NCBI RefSeq assembly: GCF_001729245.1
Contig: NZ_CP015217.1
Coordinates: 1,862,001-1,926,000, forward strand
Reading direction: 5' to 3'
Source of the DNA: Leptospira tipperaryensis
GTDB lineage: Bacteria > Spirochaetota > Leptospiria > Leptospirales > Leptospiraceae
Length of the DNA stretch: 64,000 nt
The notes beneath the pieces are model-generated. The model had not been told where the DNA came from. It saw nothing but the letters and a program-made list of their open reading frames with translations, and made no database searches. Shown here piece after piece: positions 24,093 to 37,154 of this stretch (the stretch's first letter is position 1; every line of letters begins with the position of its first letter). The position numbers were made by a program, and so were the translations under genes.

Positions 24093-25364
24093 TCAATCTT
24101 CACTCCCAATTTTGTAAATTTTTACGGCCTGAGATTTTCCTTTCACCGTAACTTCTTCGATAAACTCGTGAGGGAATTGATTTGCATCTTTTAGAGAAGC
24201 AATCGTTACCTCGCTCGCAAGGATAGGACATCCGAACTGTTTGGTCAGACCTTCGATGCGAGACGCGAGATTTACGCTGTCTCCGATTACGGTGCATTCC
24301 ATTCGATTTTCATGCCCGATGATTCCGAGCATCAGATGACCCGTATGAATTCCGATTCCGATATCGACGGCTTCTTGATCTTGATTCTTTCGGAAACGAT
24401 TGAATTGTCGTAGCGTTTTTCTCATTGCTAAAGCCGCTTCAATCGCGTCCTCCGCTCGGGTCGGAAAAATCGCCATAATTGCATCCCCGATAAACTTATC
24501 AATGAAGCCGTGATGTTCTCGAATTACGGGCGCGATCATTCCAAGATAATCGTTGATAAATCTGAAATTTTCACTCGGGGTCATTTTTTCAGAAAGGGTC
24601 GTAAAACCTCGAATATCGGAGAACATCACGGTCATCAGACCTTCCGTTTGATCCGCGAGTTGGGTTTCTAAGATCGACCGCTTGCTTAAGAGCGCGAGAG
24701 TTTCTTTCGGAACAAAACGGCTGTAGGCTTCCGAAAGTTGCTGCTGGGTGTGGTACGCGGCGGCGTTTTCTATCGCGACTGCGATTTGGTTCCCTACGAT
24801 GCTCAGAATCATTTCGTCTAACAATTTGAAGGCGTTCATTTCCGAACTTTCGACCGCGAATACGCCGAGCAATTTTTCCTTGACTAGAAGTGGAATCGCA
24901 ATCTGACTTTTGGCGTCTTTCAAACCGGGAAGTTCGATTTTCTTTTCTTCCATTCCCATGGATTGACCCACCTGTCCCGCATAACGCATTTGGGTTGAAA
25001 TTCCCACCATACGCATGATCTTTTTTCTTTTTGCGACAACGCCGATCACTCCCTGTCCAAATTCTACCTTGGCACCGATCCCGACTTCGTCATAACCGCG
25101 ACTGGCTACTACTTTCAGGATTTCTAAACCTTCTTGCACCATCAGAATCAGCGCGTGTTTGAAACCGAAAACCTCATCCATCACTTTCATAATTCTTTCA
25201 AAAATTTTGTCGAGGTCGAGAGTGTTTAAAATTTCGGCCGAAATGGATTGAATGATTTCGACTTCCCGCGTTTTGCGATGGAGTTTTTGATTTAAGTCTT
25301 CGATTCCTTTTTGGTTTTCGACAAATTGTTTTTTGAAGTCTTCAATCTCCTGATCGTTCGGCAC
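24093..25364 (-). CDS. GAF-domain class III adenylate/guanylate cyclase
   Basis: The 423-residue protein starts with a coiled coil (about 5-45). A GAF domain follows (about 50-205, AEILNTLDLDKIFERIMKVMDEVFG through FAVESSEMNAF), then a linker helix and a class III nucleotide cyclase domain (about 243-415). Both metal-binding aspartates are visible in MFSDIRGFT and FIGDAIMAIF; GIGIHTG and VNLASRIEG are also conserved. It should make cAMP or cGMP in response to a ligand or redox state bound by the GAF domain. It is the third gene after two flavin-binding-fold proteins, separated by two bases, so those may feed its signal. No membrane helix is visible. Confidence 0.9.
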   Translation of the reverse strand: MPNDQEIEDFKKQFVENQKGIEDLNQKLHRKTREVEIIQSISAEILNTLDLDKIFERIMKVMDEVFGFKHALILMVQEGLEILKVVASRGYDEVGIGAKVEFGQGVIGVVAKRKKIMRMVGISTQMRYAGQVGQSMGMEEKKIELPGLKDAKSQIAIPLLVKEKLLGVFAVESSEMNAFKLLDEMILSIVGNQIAVAIENAAAYHTQQQLSEAYSRFVPKETLALLSKRSILETQLADQTEGLMTVMFSDIRGFTTLSEKMTPSENFRFINDYLGMIAPVIREHHGFIDKFIGDAIMAIFPTRAEDAIEAALAMRKTLRQFNRFRKNQDQEAVDIGIGIHTGHLMLGIIGHENRMECTVIGDSVNLASRIEGLTKQFGCPILASEVTIASLKDANQFPHEFIEEVTVKGKSQAVKIYKIGSED

Positions 25365-25366
25365 GA

Positions 25367-25771
25367 TTAGGTCTCCTTCGCTTCGGCGAGATTTTTCACG
25401 GAACGAACTTCGAATACGTCCGCGGCCTTGAGTTTAAATACGTCGCTCATACCGGACATAGACGCGATTGCTTCCAATTGCATTTCCATGGCTTCAAACA
25501 AATCACCTTCCGTTTCCGTTCTCTGATAATAAATTTCGAGAACCCACGGTTCGAGATTTTCTGGATTCAAAACTTGAAGAATGGCGTGTCGATTTTCCAC
25601 GACGTTCTTATGAGTTTTGCCAAAGAATTGGTTGGAGATCGCAACGTGACGATCGTCGACTTGATAAACCTGACTTACGATCGTAGCGTTCGGAATTCCT
25701 TCTTTGGAAGAAGTTACCATGATACTCGGAACCACACCTTGCAAACAAACTTGGATATTTTCTAAGATCAT
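25367..25771 (-). CDS. Pyridoxamine 5'-phosphate oxidase-fold (FMN-binding split barrel) protein
   Basis: The 134-residue protein opens with a helix and the split-barrel strands VVPSIMVTSSKEGIPNATIVSQVYQVDDRHVAISNQFFGKTHKNV, which is typical of the PNPOx-like FMN/F420/haem-binding family. The S-Q-V-Y and NQFFGKTHKN segments correspond to cofactor-facing loops. It is too short and too divergent to be a real pyridoxine oxidase, so a sensor or flavin reductase role is more likely. It overlaps its upstream paralogue by four bases and precedes the cyclase by two. Confidence 0.8.
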   Translation of the reverse strand: MILENIQVCLQGVVPSIMVTSSKEGIPNATIVSQVYQVDDRHVAISNQFFGKTHKNVVENRHAILQVLNPENLEPWVLEIYYQRTETEGDLFEAMEMQLEAIASMSGMSDVFKLKAADVFEVRSVKNLAEAKET

Positions 25772-26289
25772 TTTAATTTTTCTCCTGCTTTGGCTCCTGG
25801 CGATTGTTCAAAGAGTTCGGAAATCTCGAATGTGATCGCGACCGCGGGTTTAAGAATGTATTTTCCCCAGCCTTCTCCCGCCGTCGGACCAAAGAATAGG
25901 GTACTCGTGTCCGAACCGGCTTGTCGGGTCCTTCTCATCAATTCGTAATCGGAATCCGAACAATCGTTGATTTGTTTTACCCGTCCTTTGAACTGCCGTG
26001 TTTTGAAAGAAGACATGTGCGCGACTGTCGTTGCGATCAGTCCGTTGTCTTGGATGTCCTCTAAACAAGCTTCCGCGACCACTTGGGGAATCAATACGGT
26101 CATCTCAGTTTTTTCTTCGTTGTACCGAATTCCAAATCCTCTTGCGAAATGTGGTCTGAGATCTGAATCTCTAGTCGCGATGCTAATCGATAAGGGGCCG
26201 CTCAATTCGCCTAAATCTTCTTGTGATAACATTTTGCCTCCTTTTTTAAAAAAGTGGCTTATCGTTTCCGGCTTCCGGATTTGGGACAA
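25768..26289 (-). CDS. Pyridoxamine 5'-phosphate oxidase-fold protein, operon leader
   Basis: The 173-residue protein has split-barrel strands LSISIATRDSDLRPHFARGFGIRYNEEKTEMTVLIP, then VAEACLEDIQDNGLIATTVAHMSSFKTRQFKGRVKQI. This is the pattern of the pyridoxamine-phosphate-oxidase-like superfamily that binds FMN, F420 or haem. The C-terminal part (GPTAGEGWGKYILKPAVAITFEISELFEQSPG) is an added helical/strand segment. It starts the three-gene operon with the second such protein (ATGA overlap) and the GAF cyclase. AAAAAGGAGGCAAA provides a strong ribosome-binding site. Confidence 0.8.
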   Translation of the reverse strand: MSQIRKPETISHFFKKGGKMLSQEDLGELSGPLSISIATRDSDLRPHFARGFGIRYNEEKTEMTVLIPQVVAEACLEDIQDNGLIATTVAHMSSFKTRQFKGRVKQINDCSDSDYELMRRTRQAGSDTSTLFFGPTAGEGWGKYILKPAVAITFEISELFEQSPGAKAGEKLK

Positions 26290-26547
26290 GAAGAATTCAA
26301 TAAAACCGAGCTTTGAATTTTAAAAACGAATTTTAATAATTGAATATTCAAATTAATTAAAGTTTCATTCTTTGCTCGAAACTTTCTATTTCCAATCTTG
26401 TTTTTGTTGTGAGTTGATAACTTGACGGGATAAAATTTTGGTTCAAATTTAGATTGCCCTTTGAAGTAGAAGTTGTTGGTGGATTCGAGGAGTTGGTTTG
26501 GCTTTTACTCGAATCGAACAAGAACAAATGGAGCCGTCTTATTTCGT

Positions 26548-26988
26548 TTAGGGAAGAATCCGGATTTGAAATTCTTTGTCCTCGTATTGAAAATAGAAAG
26601 TGTTTTCTTTTTCGAAGATGTTTTTTGAAATTTCGAGCAGAAGTTCCTGAGAAAAAGATCCCCATTCTTCTAAGGGGCTAGGATGTACCAAGGAATTTCG
26701 ATAGATTCTCAATTGATCGGGTTGGAAGGGAAGCGAATGACTGGGCGAATAGAAAAGTTTTCCGGATTCCAACTTCCGAAATACAAAGACAGAAGTGGAC
26801 GGTTGGATAAAATTCCATTCTCCGACGCAAAGAGAAAGATACGGAAACTCGGGATAAAGTCCGGTTTTGTTTTTCTGAATTCTGGAAATAAAAAAATCAA
26901 GAAATTGAGGATCGTTCAATTCGGTCCCTTCGTGAAAGAGACGGCCTCTCGCGTCTAACTGATAAAAATAAGTCCTTCTTTCACTCAT
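26548..26988 (-). CDS. UPF0598 (C8orf82-like) family protein
   Basis: The 146-residue protein reads RRTYFYQLDARGRLFHEG, LNDPQFLDFFISRIQKN, YPEFPYLSLCVGEWNFIQP and LPFQPDQLRIY...LVHPSP. These are the ordered conserved blocks of UPF0598/DUF4505, the family of human C8orf82, whose members I recall as mostly eukaryotic with scattered bacterial ones. No catalytic residues are established for the family. There is no signal peptide, so it is predicted cytosolic. The gene stands alone between the flavoprotein-cyclase operon and the tRNA pair. The family call is from memory of the motif order, not an alignment. Confidence 0.75.
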   Translation of the reverse strand: MSERRTYFYQLDARGRLFHEGTELNDPQFLDFFISRIQKNKTGLYPEFPYLSLCVGEWNFIQPSTSVFVFRKLESGKLFYSPSHSLPFQPDQLRIYRNSLVHPSPLEEWGSFSQELLLEISKNIFEKENTFYFQYEDKEFQIRILP

Positions 26989-27078
26989 AGGAACCTGTTT
27001 CGTTCGGGACGAAACCTCGCGACCGATCCGCTTGAGAAAGTAAATCGAAGCTCAAAGACCGCTCTAAAGACTTTTCTA

Positions 27079-27106
27079 TTGACATCATACTTTCCCTTAA
27101 AATCAT
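27079..27106 (+). promoter_or_regulatory. Promoter of the tRNA-Cys/tRNA-Leu unit
   Basis: TTGACA (27079-27084), a 16-bp spacer and AATCAT (27101-27106) end 10 bases before the first base of tRNA-Cys. The perfect -35 and the position make this a likely sigma-70 promoter. Confidence 0.6.
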
Positions 27107-27112
27107 ACCTTT

Positions 27113-27187
<75 letters not shown>

Positions 27188-27200
27188 GTCACTTTGTATC

Positions 27201-27287
<87 letters not shown>

Positions 27288-27309
27288 AGGTTTCCCGTTT
27301 GCAACGATT

Positions 27310-29412
<2,103 letters not shown>

Positions 29413-29457
29413 TCTACCATTAGAAAAAAGAACTGATTCCGGGAATCAATCAAGCAG

Positions 29458-30327
29458 ATGGGAAAAACAATTCCAGCCAAGAAAAAGAAAACGGAAAAAA
29501 AAACCGACTCCACTCTTCCCTCCAAGGGCAAAAAATTATCAGTCGCTATCATTACCTACAATGAAGAAAGAAATATCGGAGAATGTATCGAATCCTGTCT
29601 GAACATCGCGGATGAGATCGTTGTCCTCGATTCGATCAGCACCGATCGTACGGAAAAAATTTCAAAGTCGTATCCGCAGGTTCGATTCTACAAACAAAAA
29701 TTCAAGGGCCATATCGAACAAAAAAACGACGCGATCGAGCTCTGTAAGTTCGAGTGGATTCTTTCTCTGGACGCGGACGAAAGAGTTTCTCCGGAACTGC
29801 AAAGATCGCTTCTGCAATTCAAACAAGACGAGAAGAAGGAAGACCGCAGCGGCTTTCAGGTATCCCGTCTTACGTTTCATCTCGGAAGATTTATCCGTTA
29901 CTCCGGTTGGTATCCTCAGTTCCGTTATCGTATTTTTAAAAAAGGAAACGCGGTCTGGGTCGGAGAAAATCCGCACGATTATATCAGCATCCAAGGAAAG
30001 GGCGGAAAACTTTCAGGCGATATCATTCATTATAGCTTTCGAGATCTCACTCATCAAGTGAATACTATCAATCAGTTTTCTTCCATCGTCGCAATGACGA
30101 GACAAAAAAAGGGTAAAAAATTCTCAGCTCTTCGCACGATCTACAAACCGTTCTCTAAATTTATAGAAACTTATTTTTTTAAGTTCGGATTCTTAGATGG
30201 ATTTCCCGGCTGGGTCATCGCCGTTTCTTCCGCTTATTCCACCTTTCTCAAAGACGCAAAACAATACGAGCTTGAGAAGAAGATCATCGAAAGACCTTCC
30301 AACGTAAAAGAGGGTTATGGGAGTTAA
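29458..30327 (+). CDS. Family 2 glycosyltransferase (WaaE/KdtX-like)
   Basis: The 289-residue cytoplasmic enzyme transfers a sugar from a nucleotide donor onto lipid-linked or core oligosaccharide. A Lys-rich start is followed by the GT-A fold: VAIITYNEERNIGECIESC, IVVLDSISTDRTEKI, then the metal-binding LSLDADERV. The later segments GWYPQFRYRIFKKGNAVWVGENPHD and the C-terminal KFGFLDGFPGWVIAVSSAYSTFLKDAK are the WaaE-type acceptor region, as in LPS core beta-1,4-glucosyltransferases. It is divergent from the ligase-like gene and overlaps the next gene by 11 bases. Confidence 0.88.
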   Translation: MGKTIPAKKKKTEKKTDSTLPSKGKKLSVAIITYNEERNIGECIESCLNIADEIVVLDSISTDRTEKISKSYPQVRFYKQKFKGHIEQKNDAIELCKFEWILSLDADERVSPELQRSLLQFKQDEKKEDRSGFQVSRLTFHLGRFIRYSGWYPQFRYRIFKKGNAVWVGENPHDYISIQGKGGKLSGDIIHYSFRDLTHQVNTINQFSSIVAMTRQKKGKKFSALRTIYKPFSKFIETYFFKFGFLDGFPGWVIAVSSAYSTFLKDAKQYELEKKIIERPSNVKEGYGS

Positions 30328-31090
30328 GTCGTTTTTCAAAAAAATCCTTTCCTTCTTTCGAAGTAGAAAAAAGAAAAAGGGTCACGTCGAAGAGGCTCCT
30401 CCGGTAAGAGAAAGTTACGGATACAAACGTGAGCTTTCCGAACTTCGTGAAAAGGCTGATCGTTTTTTTGTAACGCGGAAAAAGAGCAGCGGCGTCGTTC
30501 ACGAAACAAAATATTATAAAATTCTAAAGAATGGTCCCAAACTTTTCCGCTTCGAAGGAAAGGAAAAAAACGGAAGAGAGTATTCGCTTGTTGTTTCCAC
30601 CGGAAATTTTTTAAGTCTTCAGGGTGAAAAAATCTCGGGGGTGGTTTTTGTTCCGGAAGCTGAACTCAACCGAATTCTTTCCTACGAACACACGGATCTA
30701 AAAAGTGTTTTCTCCCGATTTCAACCCGAAGGAATCGCCGAGGACTTAAAAATTTTATACGGAGAATCGGGTTCTTCGCAAGAATCTTGGAAGGACTTTT
30801 ACAACTGGGAAGCGATCTGGAAACAACAGATTCTTATGCGTTTGAAACCGAGTCTTTTGGGAATTCTTCTCGTCTACATGGGACCGGAATTCGAACAATT
30901 CTTTCAATCTAATTCTACAAAGAGATTAAAGTCGATCGTCTCGGACGAATTGTATTTTTTAAACGTGAGCGGAAATCAAAAAGAGAATTCTCCTTACACG
31001 GAAAATCTTTCGCTTCAGGACTTTGAAAAAGCAAAAACGGAATTCTTCCGAGTGTTGGAACAGATACGGAAAAAAAGAGGTACAACCTAA
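30317..31090 (+). CDS. Conserved hypothetical protein in the polysaccharide cluster
   Basis: The 257-residue protein has a basic, amphipathic N-terminus ([20 protein letters not shown]) that could associate with the membrane. The rest is soluble mixed alpha/beta ([53 protein letters not shown]). I recognise no family. It overlaps the upstream glycosyltransferase and lies one base before gmhA, so it is part of that transcription unit and probably serves surface polysaccharide synthesis or its regulation. The helical last third ([23 protein letters not shown]) resembles no known motif. Confidence 0.65.
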   Translation: MGVKSFFKKILSFFRSRKKKKGHVEEAPPVRESYGYKRELSELREKADRFFVTRKKSSGVVHETKYYKILKNGPKLFRFEGKEKNGREYSLVVSTGNFLSLQGEKISGVVFVPEAELNRILSYEHTDLKSVFSRFQPEGIAEDLKILYGESGSSQESWKDFYNWEAIWKQQILMRLKPSLLGILLVYMGPEFEQFFQSNSTKRLKSIVSDELYFLNVSGNQKENSPYTENLSLQDFEKAKTEFFRVLEQIRKKRGTT

Positions 31091-31091
31091 G

Positions 31092-31679
<588 letters not shown>

Positions 31680-31688
31680 CCCTGATTT

Positions 31689-32456
<768 letters not shown>

Positions 32457-32477
32457 TCTTAGAAACTACTCGAGCGA

Positions 32478-33929
32478 ATGATGGGTTATGCAGTCCTCCT
32501 AACACTGGTTTTATTTACCTTTCCGATTTTTGCCCAGAAATCCCCATTTATAATGGAGGAAATCGACGCGTCCTCGTTTCCATCCATTCAACTTTCGATC
32601 CGAGATAAAAAACAATTTCCAATGGAAAGAGAAAACTTTCTCATCCGAGAATCTCGAGGTCCTGAAAACCGTACGGTTCTCAGACCTAAAATCTCTCGCA
32701 AAGAAGGATCGAGATCCGTTCATACGGTCTTTCTCGTTCAGTCCGGAACGAGCTTGGAAGAAAATAATTTCAACACACGTCTGCTTCAAAAAATCGTTCA
32801 GGCAAGTGGCGACGAAGATCATTTTAGTTTTATCTTTTTTTCGGACGATCTCCTCGTTGTAGAAAAAGATCTGGATCGACAAGCCGCGCTTCTCAAAGCG
32901 CGGGTTCCCGGTTCTCTCAGCAATCGGAACACGGGAGTCAACCTGGATCTTGTATTCCAAAAAGTGAATACGATTTTAACAAGAGAATCCTATCTTGCAC
33001 TTTTGGTTTCCGATTTCGACTACAGACTTCCTCCGGGGCTTAGACAAGGTTTGTCCACTTCCGGTCTTCCGATTCAGGTTTTAGGAAAACGCAATTTCGC
33101 AAACCAAGAGCTCGTTCGAATTTACGGCGGAGAATTGTATGAGTTGGATGCTCCCGATTCCGTTTCCCGCTTTTTGACCGACTTGGAATACTTTCACAAA
33201 CATCCGGCTCTGATTCAGTATGATTCTCCCTTTCAAGACGATTTTTGGAAAGGAGAAGGTGATTTTTTGCGAGGAGATTGGGAATCCAGTCGAGGCGGAA
33301 AGTTTACATACAATTACAAACCAGGCGCGATGAAACAACTTCGTTTTGTTTTTTTGAGTCCGGGAGTTTTTCTTCCCACCATCGGATTCTTACTCATTCT
33401 CACTTTGATCGGGCTTTTACTTTTGTTCAAAAGAGAAAAAGAACCCGAAGAAGCCTTGAGTCCTTCCAACGGAGAAGCCGAACGTAGATTTCACGCGAGA
33501 GGAGAAGAACGAGAAGTCTATCAGAGAATGTATGGAGATCAGTTTCATACTTCTCCCTATGCGAATCCCGAAGGAGTTTACGTGGCTCGTTCTCTTCCCG
33601 TAAACGAATCCGAGTTTGAAGCGGCCGAAGCATACGATCTCGCGACCCTGATTCAAAAGGAAGGACGAACTCCCGGAAAACAGGTTCCGATTCGAAAGGC
33701 GGAAACAACCTTGGGCGCTGGAGAATTTTCGGACGTCCTCGTTGCCGATCCGAACGTGAGTAAACTCCACGCGAGAATCCGAAAGATCAAAAATCGATTC
33801 GTGCTCTACGATCTCATTTCGGACGCAGGCACTTATCTCAACGGGAAGAAGGTTCTAAGACCTCGGGTCCTCTATGATTTTGACGAGATCAGTCTGGGAA
33901 AGACGGTCTTTGTTTTTCGCGCGAGATAG
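32478..33929 (+). CDS. Membrane protein with degenerate vWA-like domain and FHA domain
   Basis: The 483-residue protein has a signal peptide (YAVLLTLVLFTFPIFA). It continues with a roughly 250-residue extracytoplasmic part that looks like a von Willebrand A fold (VHTVFLVQSGTSLEE, FSFIFFSDDLLVV, SYLALLVSDFDYRL). The metal site DxSxS is replaced by QSGTS, so it is probably degenerate. One membrane helix (about 298-318, IGFLLILTLIGLLLLF) leads to a cytoplasmic tail ending in an FHA domain (about 405-480: LGAGEFSDVLVADPNVSKLHARIR...DAGTYLNGKKV). FHA domains bind phosphothreonine, so it may link an external signal to Ser/Thr kinase signalling. It lies 21 bases after the ABC ATPase. Confidence 0.8.
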   Translation: MMGYAVLLTLVLFTFPIFAQKSPFIMEEIDASSFPSIQLSIRDKKQFPMERENFLIRESRGPENRTVLRPKISRKEGSRSVHTVFLVQSGTSLEENNFNTRLLQKIVQASGDEDHFSFIFFSDDLLVVEKDLDRQAALLKARVPGSLSNRNTGVNLDLVFQKVNTILTRESYLALLVSDFDYRLPPGLRQGLSTSGLPIQVLGKRNFANQELVRIYGGELYELDAPDSVSRFLTDLEYFHKHPALIQYDSPFQDDFWKGEGDFLRGDWESSRGGKFTYNYKPGAMKQLRFVFLSPGVFLPTIGFLLILTLIGLLLLFKREKEPEEALSPSNGEAERRFHARGEEREVYQRMYGDQFHTSPYANPEGVYVARSLPVNESEFEAAEAYDLATLIQKEGRTPGKQVPIRKAETTLGAGEFSDVLVADPNVSKLHARIRKIKNRFVLYDLISDAGTYLNGKKVLRPRVLYDFDEISLGKTVFVFRAR

Positions 33930-34100
33930 AATTTTCATTCTTCCAAATTCAATCCAGATCGCTTAGAATAGATCCGGGTAGACGAAAAGACCCGATTTCC
34001 CAACGATGGAAATACAGACGGATGCGCTCTTTCTCCTTCCGAGAAATCCATCCAATCCACAAATTCCGAAAGAATTTCTTTCGGGGAGACAGAATCCAAA

Positions 34101-35498
<1,398 letters not shown>

Positions 35499-35516
35499 GG
35501 GAAAGAATTTAGAACT

Positions 35517-36143
<627 letters not shown>

Positions 36144-36152
36144 ACAAATTAT

Positions 36153-37154
36153 ATGTTTGATGAAATCTCCCGTTCAATTGACGAGTTTGGAAACAGTTTC
36201 CTTGGCGCTCTGAATAACATTCAGAAATCGTTTGGACGGGAACTCAGCGTAGCAAAACCGGTTAAAGAAACCATTCTCCAGATGATTGGAAACACTCCTC
36301 TCATCCGTTTGAATCAGATCGGTTCTCATATTCCCAATGTGGAATTCTACCTCAAAGCGGAGTTCTGCAATCCCACCGGCTCGGTGAAGGATAGAACGGC
36401 TCTTTCCATGATTCTTTCCTCCGAAAGAAGGGGAGAATTGAAACCGGGAGGACAGATCATTCAACCCGGATATAATTCCACAGGGCTCAGTCTTGCCTGG
36501 ATCAGTACGATTCGCCAATATAAATTTCGCTGTTTGGTCGCCGGGGACACCGACCCTCAAAAGATCAAGGATCTCCAGACGTTTGGAGCTCACGTCGAAA
36601 TTCTTCCCGAAGCAAAGGGGAATTGGGACGAGGCTCTTTTGAAAAAAGCGAGAGAGATCAAAGAGAAAGAAAAAAACACAGTAATCTTAAACGAATACAA
36701 GGATATGGCGAATACAAACGCGCATTATCTTTTTACAGGCCCTGAAATTTGGAGAGACCTCGCGGGTAACGTGGACGCGTTTGTCGCGGGAGGTGGTTCC
36801 GGAGGAACGCTTTCCGGAGCGGGTCGTTTTTTGAAATCCAAGAAGTCTTCGATTCGGGTGATCATGGGCGTGAGTCAGAAATCAAGATTCATAAGAAAGA
36901 TGGTTCAAAAGGAAGCTTCCATTCATCTTCCTGAATCCTTTGATCCGAAGATTGTGGATGAATACGTGGGTGTGGATCGGGAACAAGCGCTTCTCTATCA
37001 ATCGGATCTCTATCAAAAAGAAGGAATATTCGCCGGCACAACAACGGGGACTACGCTTGCGAGTGCGATCCAATTTGCGGAAAGTCTTCCCACCAGGGAT
37101 GATCAAAAATCTCAGGTCTACAGAATCGTAGTCCTATCTCCGGATCGGTTTTGA
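36153..37154 (+). CDS. Cysteine synthase/cystathionine beta-synthase-like PLP enzyme
   Basis: A fold type II PLP enzyme of 333 residues. PLP lysine 79 lies in NPTGSVKDR, the phosphate-binding loop is AGGGSGGTLSGAG (about 210-222), and GNTPLIRL precedes them. The substrate-carboxylate loop, normally TSGNTG, reads GYNSTG (106-111). That is a clear departure, so the acceptor or donor may differ from O-acetylserine and sulfide. The N-terminal about 40 residues are an added helical segment, and the C-terminus stops soon after VVLSPD. It follows leuD by 15 bases and overlaps the helicase start by four. I call the family confidently and the reaction not. Confidence 0.8.
   Translation: MFDEISRSIDEFGNSFLGALNNIQKSFGRELSVAKPVKETILQMIGNTPLIRLNQIGSHIPNVEFYLKAEFCNPTGSVKDRTALSMILSSERRGELKPGGQIIQPGYNSTGLSLAWISTIRQYKFRCLVAGDTDPQKIKDLQTFGAHVEILPEAKGNWDEALLKKAREIKEKEKNTVILNEYKDMANTNAHYLFTGPEIWRDLAGNVDAFVAGGGSGGTLSGAGRFLKSKKSSIRVIMGVSQKSRFIRKMVQKEASIHLPESFDPKIVDEYVGVDREQALLYQSDLYQKEGIFAGTTTGTTLASAIQFAESLPTRDDQKSQVYRIVVLSPDRF

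Noticed and set aside
34000..34100. Leucine leader attenuator before leuC
   Set aside because: No short ORF with a run of leucine codons and no terminator/antiterminator pair was found.
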